A stretch of DNA of 5,263 bases from Gammaproteobacteria bacterium (GTDB taxonomy: Bacteria > Pseudomonadota > Gammaproteobacteria > Granulosicoccales > Granulosicoccaceae): NCBI GenBank assembly GCA_019634245.1, contig JAHQVR010000087.1, positions 1 to 5,263 of the forward strand. Reading direction: 5' to 3'. Below the pieces are notes generated by a model. That model was not told where the DNA came from. It made no database searches and was given only the letters and a program-made list of their open reading frames with translations. Made by a program: the position numbers and the translations under genes. Shown here piece after piece: positions 4,949-5,263 of this stretch (positions within the stretch are counted from its first letter, which is position 1; every line of letters starts with the position of its first letter).

Positions 4949-5263
4949 ATGAACTCTATTGAGCGACGCGAAATAAATTCAAATCTGGCTCTGCAAATGG
5001 TTGGAAACGCAATACAAATGGCGGAGCAAAAGAGCGTCCAGGTTAGTGCCGTTGTCTGCGACCCGAGGGGGCATTTGGTGGCATTGGCTCGCACCGACAA
5101 CGTCATGGGTCCAGCAATTCAGTACGCAATCGATAAAGCATGGACTGCCGCAAACTTTGCCATTAGTACGCAGGGGCTGTATGACCGAGTTTCCGTGAAA
5201 CCAGCGGTTTCAATGGGTTTTTCGAACAGAGATAGAGTGCTGTTCTTTCCCGGCGGTTTTCCG
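4949..5263 (+). CDS. GlcG/HbpS-like (DUF336) protein, 3' truncated by window end
   Basis: The first 105 codons of a small cytoplasmic-looking protein of the GlcG/HbpS (DUF336) family, open to the last base. Typical members have about 130-145 residues, so roughly 25-40 are missing. Family hallmarks: an N-terminal helix (NLALQMVGNAIQMAEQ), the strand-turn VSAVVCDPRGHLVALARTDN (32-51), the helix IQYAIDKAWTAANFAIST, and the glycine-rich end VLFFPGGFP (97-105), which in relatives reads like IFGGGIPL. Some members bind haem (HbpS); GlcG is encoded in glycolate-utilisation operons but its own role is not well defined. Here it follows a hydroxy-acid dehydrogenase, matching that association. ATG 4949 is preferred over the adjacent ATG 4946 because AGGA (4940-4943) is then 5 nt away rather than 2. 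Confidence 0.85.
   Translation, partial: MNSIERREINSNLALQMVGNAIQMAEQKSVQVSAVVCDPRGHLVALARTDNVMGPAIQYAIDKAWTAANFAISTQGLYDRVSVKPAVSMGFSNRDRVLFFPGGFP

Overview
The window looks like accessory DNA from a Gram-negative proteobacterium, most likely a gammaproteobacterium. Base composition is moderate, and the gene types (polymorphic toxin, FMN-dependent hydroxy-acid dehydrogenase, GlcG-like protein, MalK/UgpC-type ABC ATPase relic) fit that group. No rRNA, tRNA, CRISPR array or intact insertion sequence is visible, so the organism cannot be named.

Left part (1-2188). The window opens on the minus strand with a fragment of an ABC-transporter ATPase that still has the C-loop, Walker B and D-loop region but has no room for Walker A and carries altered signature residues. 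An intergenic stretch with a perfect 7-bp inverted repeat leads to a 466-aa polymorphic toxin: helical N-terminal delivery region, hydrophobic Gly-rich pre-toxin segment, Gly/Ser/Pro linker, and a C-terminal effector domain of about 130 residues. A 103-aa acidic protein starts 5 nt after the toxin stop and is the obvious immunity candidate. A 53-codon reading frame follows 4 nt after that.

Middle part (2189-3722). A 385-nt gap without a convincing gene holds two perfect palindromes. It is followed by a small sulfotransferase-family gene. Converging on its 3' end is a minus-strand coding relic that resembles the C-terminal beta-sandwich domain of a large secreted protein, interrupted by an in-frame TGA and without a start.

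Right part (3723-5263). An intact 366-aa FMN-dependent alpha-hydroxy-acid dehydrogenase of the glycolate oxidase/lactate dehydrogenase family keeps all the catalytic residues. It is followed, behind a possible promoter, by a GlcG/HbpS-like (DUF336) protein cut by the window end. The pairing recalls glycolate-utilisation loci and suggests 2-hydroxy-acid oxidation.

Overall, a toxin-immunity cassette and an orphan sulfotransferase sit between gene relics, which suggests a site of repeated insertion and deletion. The best candidate for something undescribed is the toxin C-terminal domain with its partner protein and the short frame behind it.
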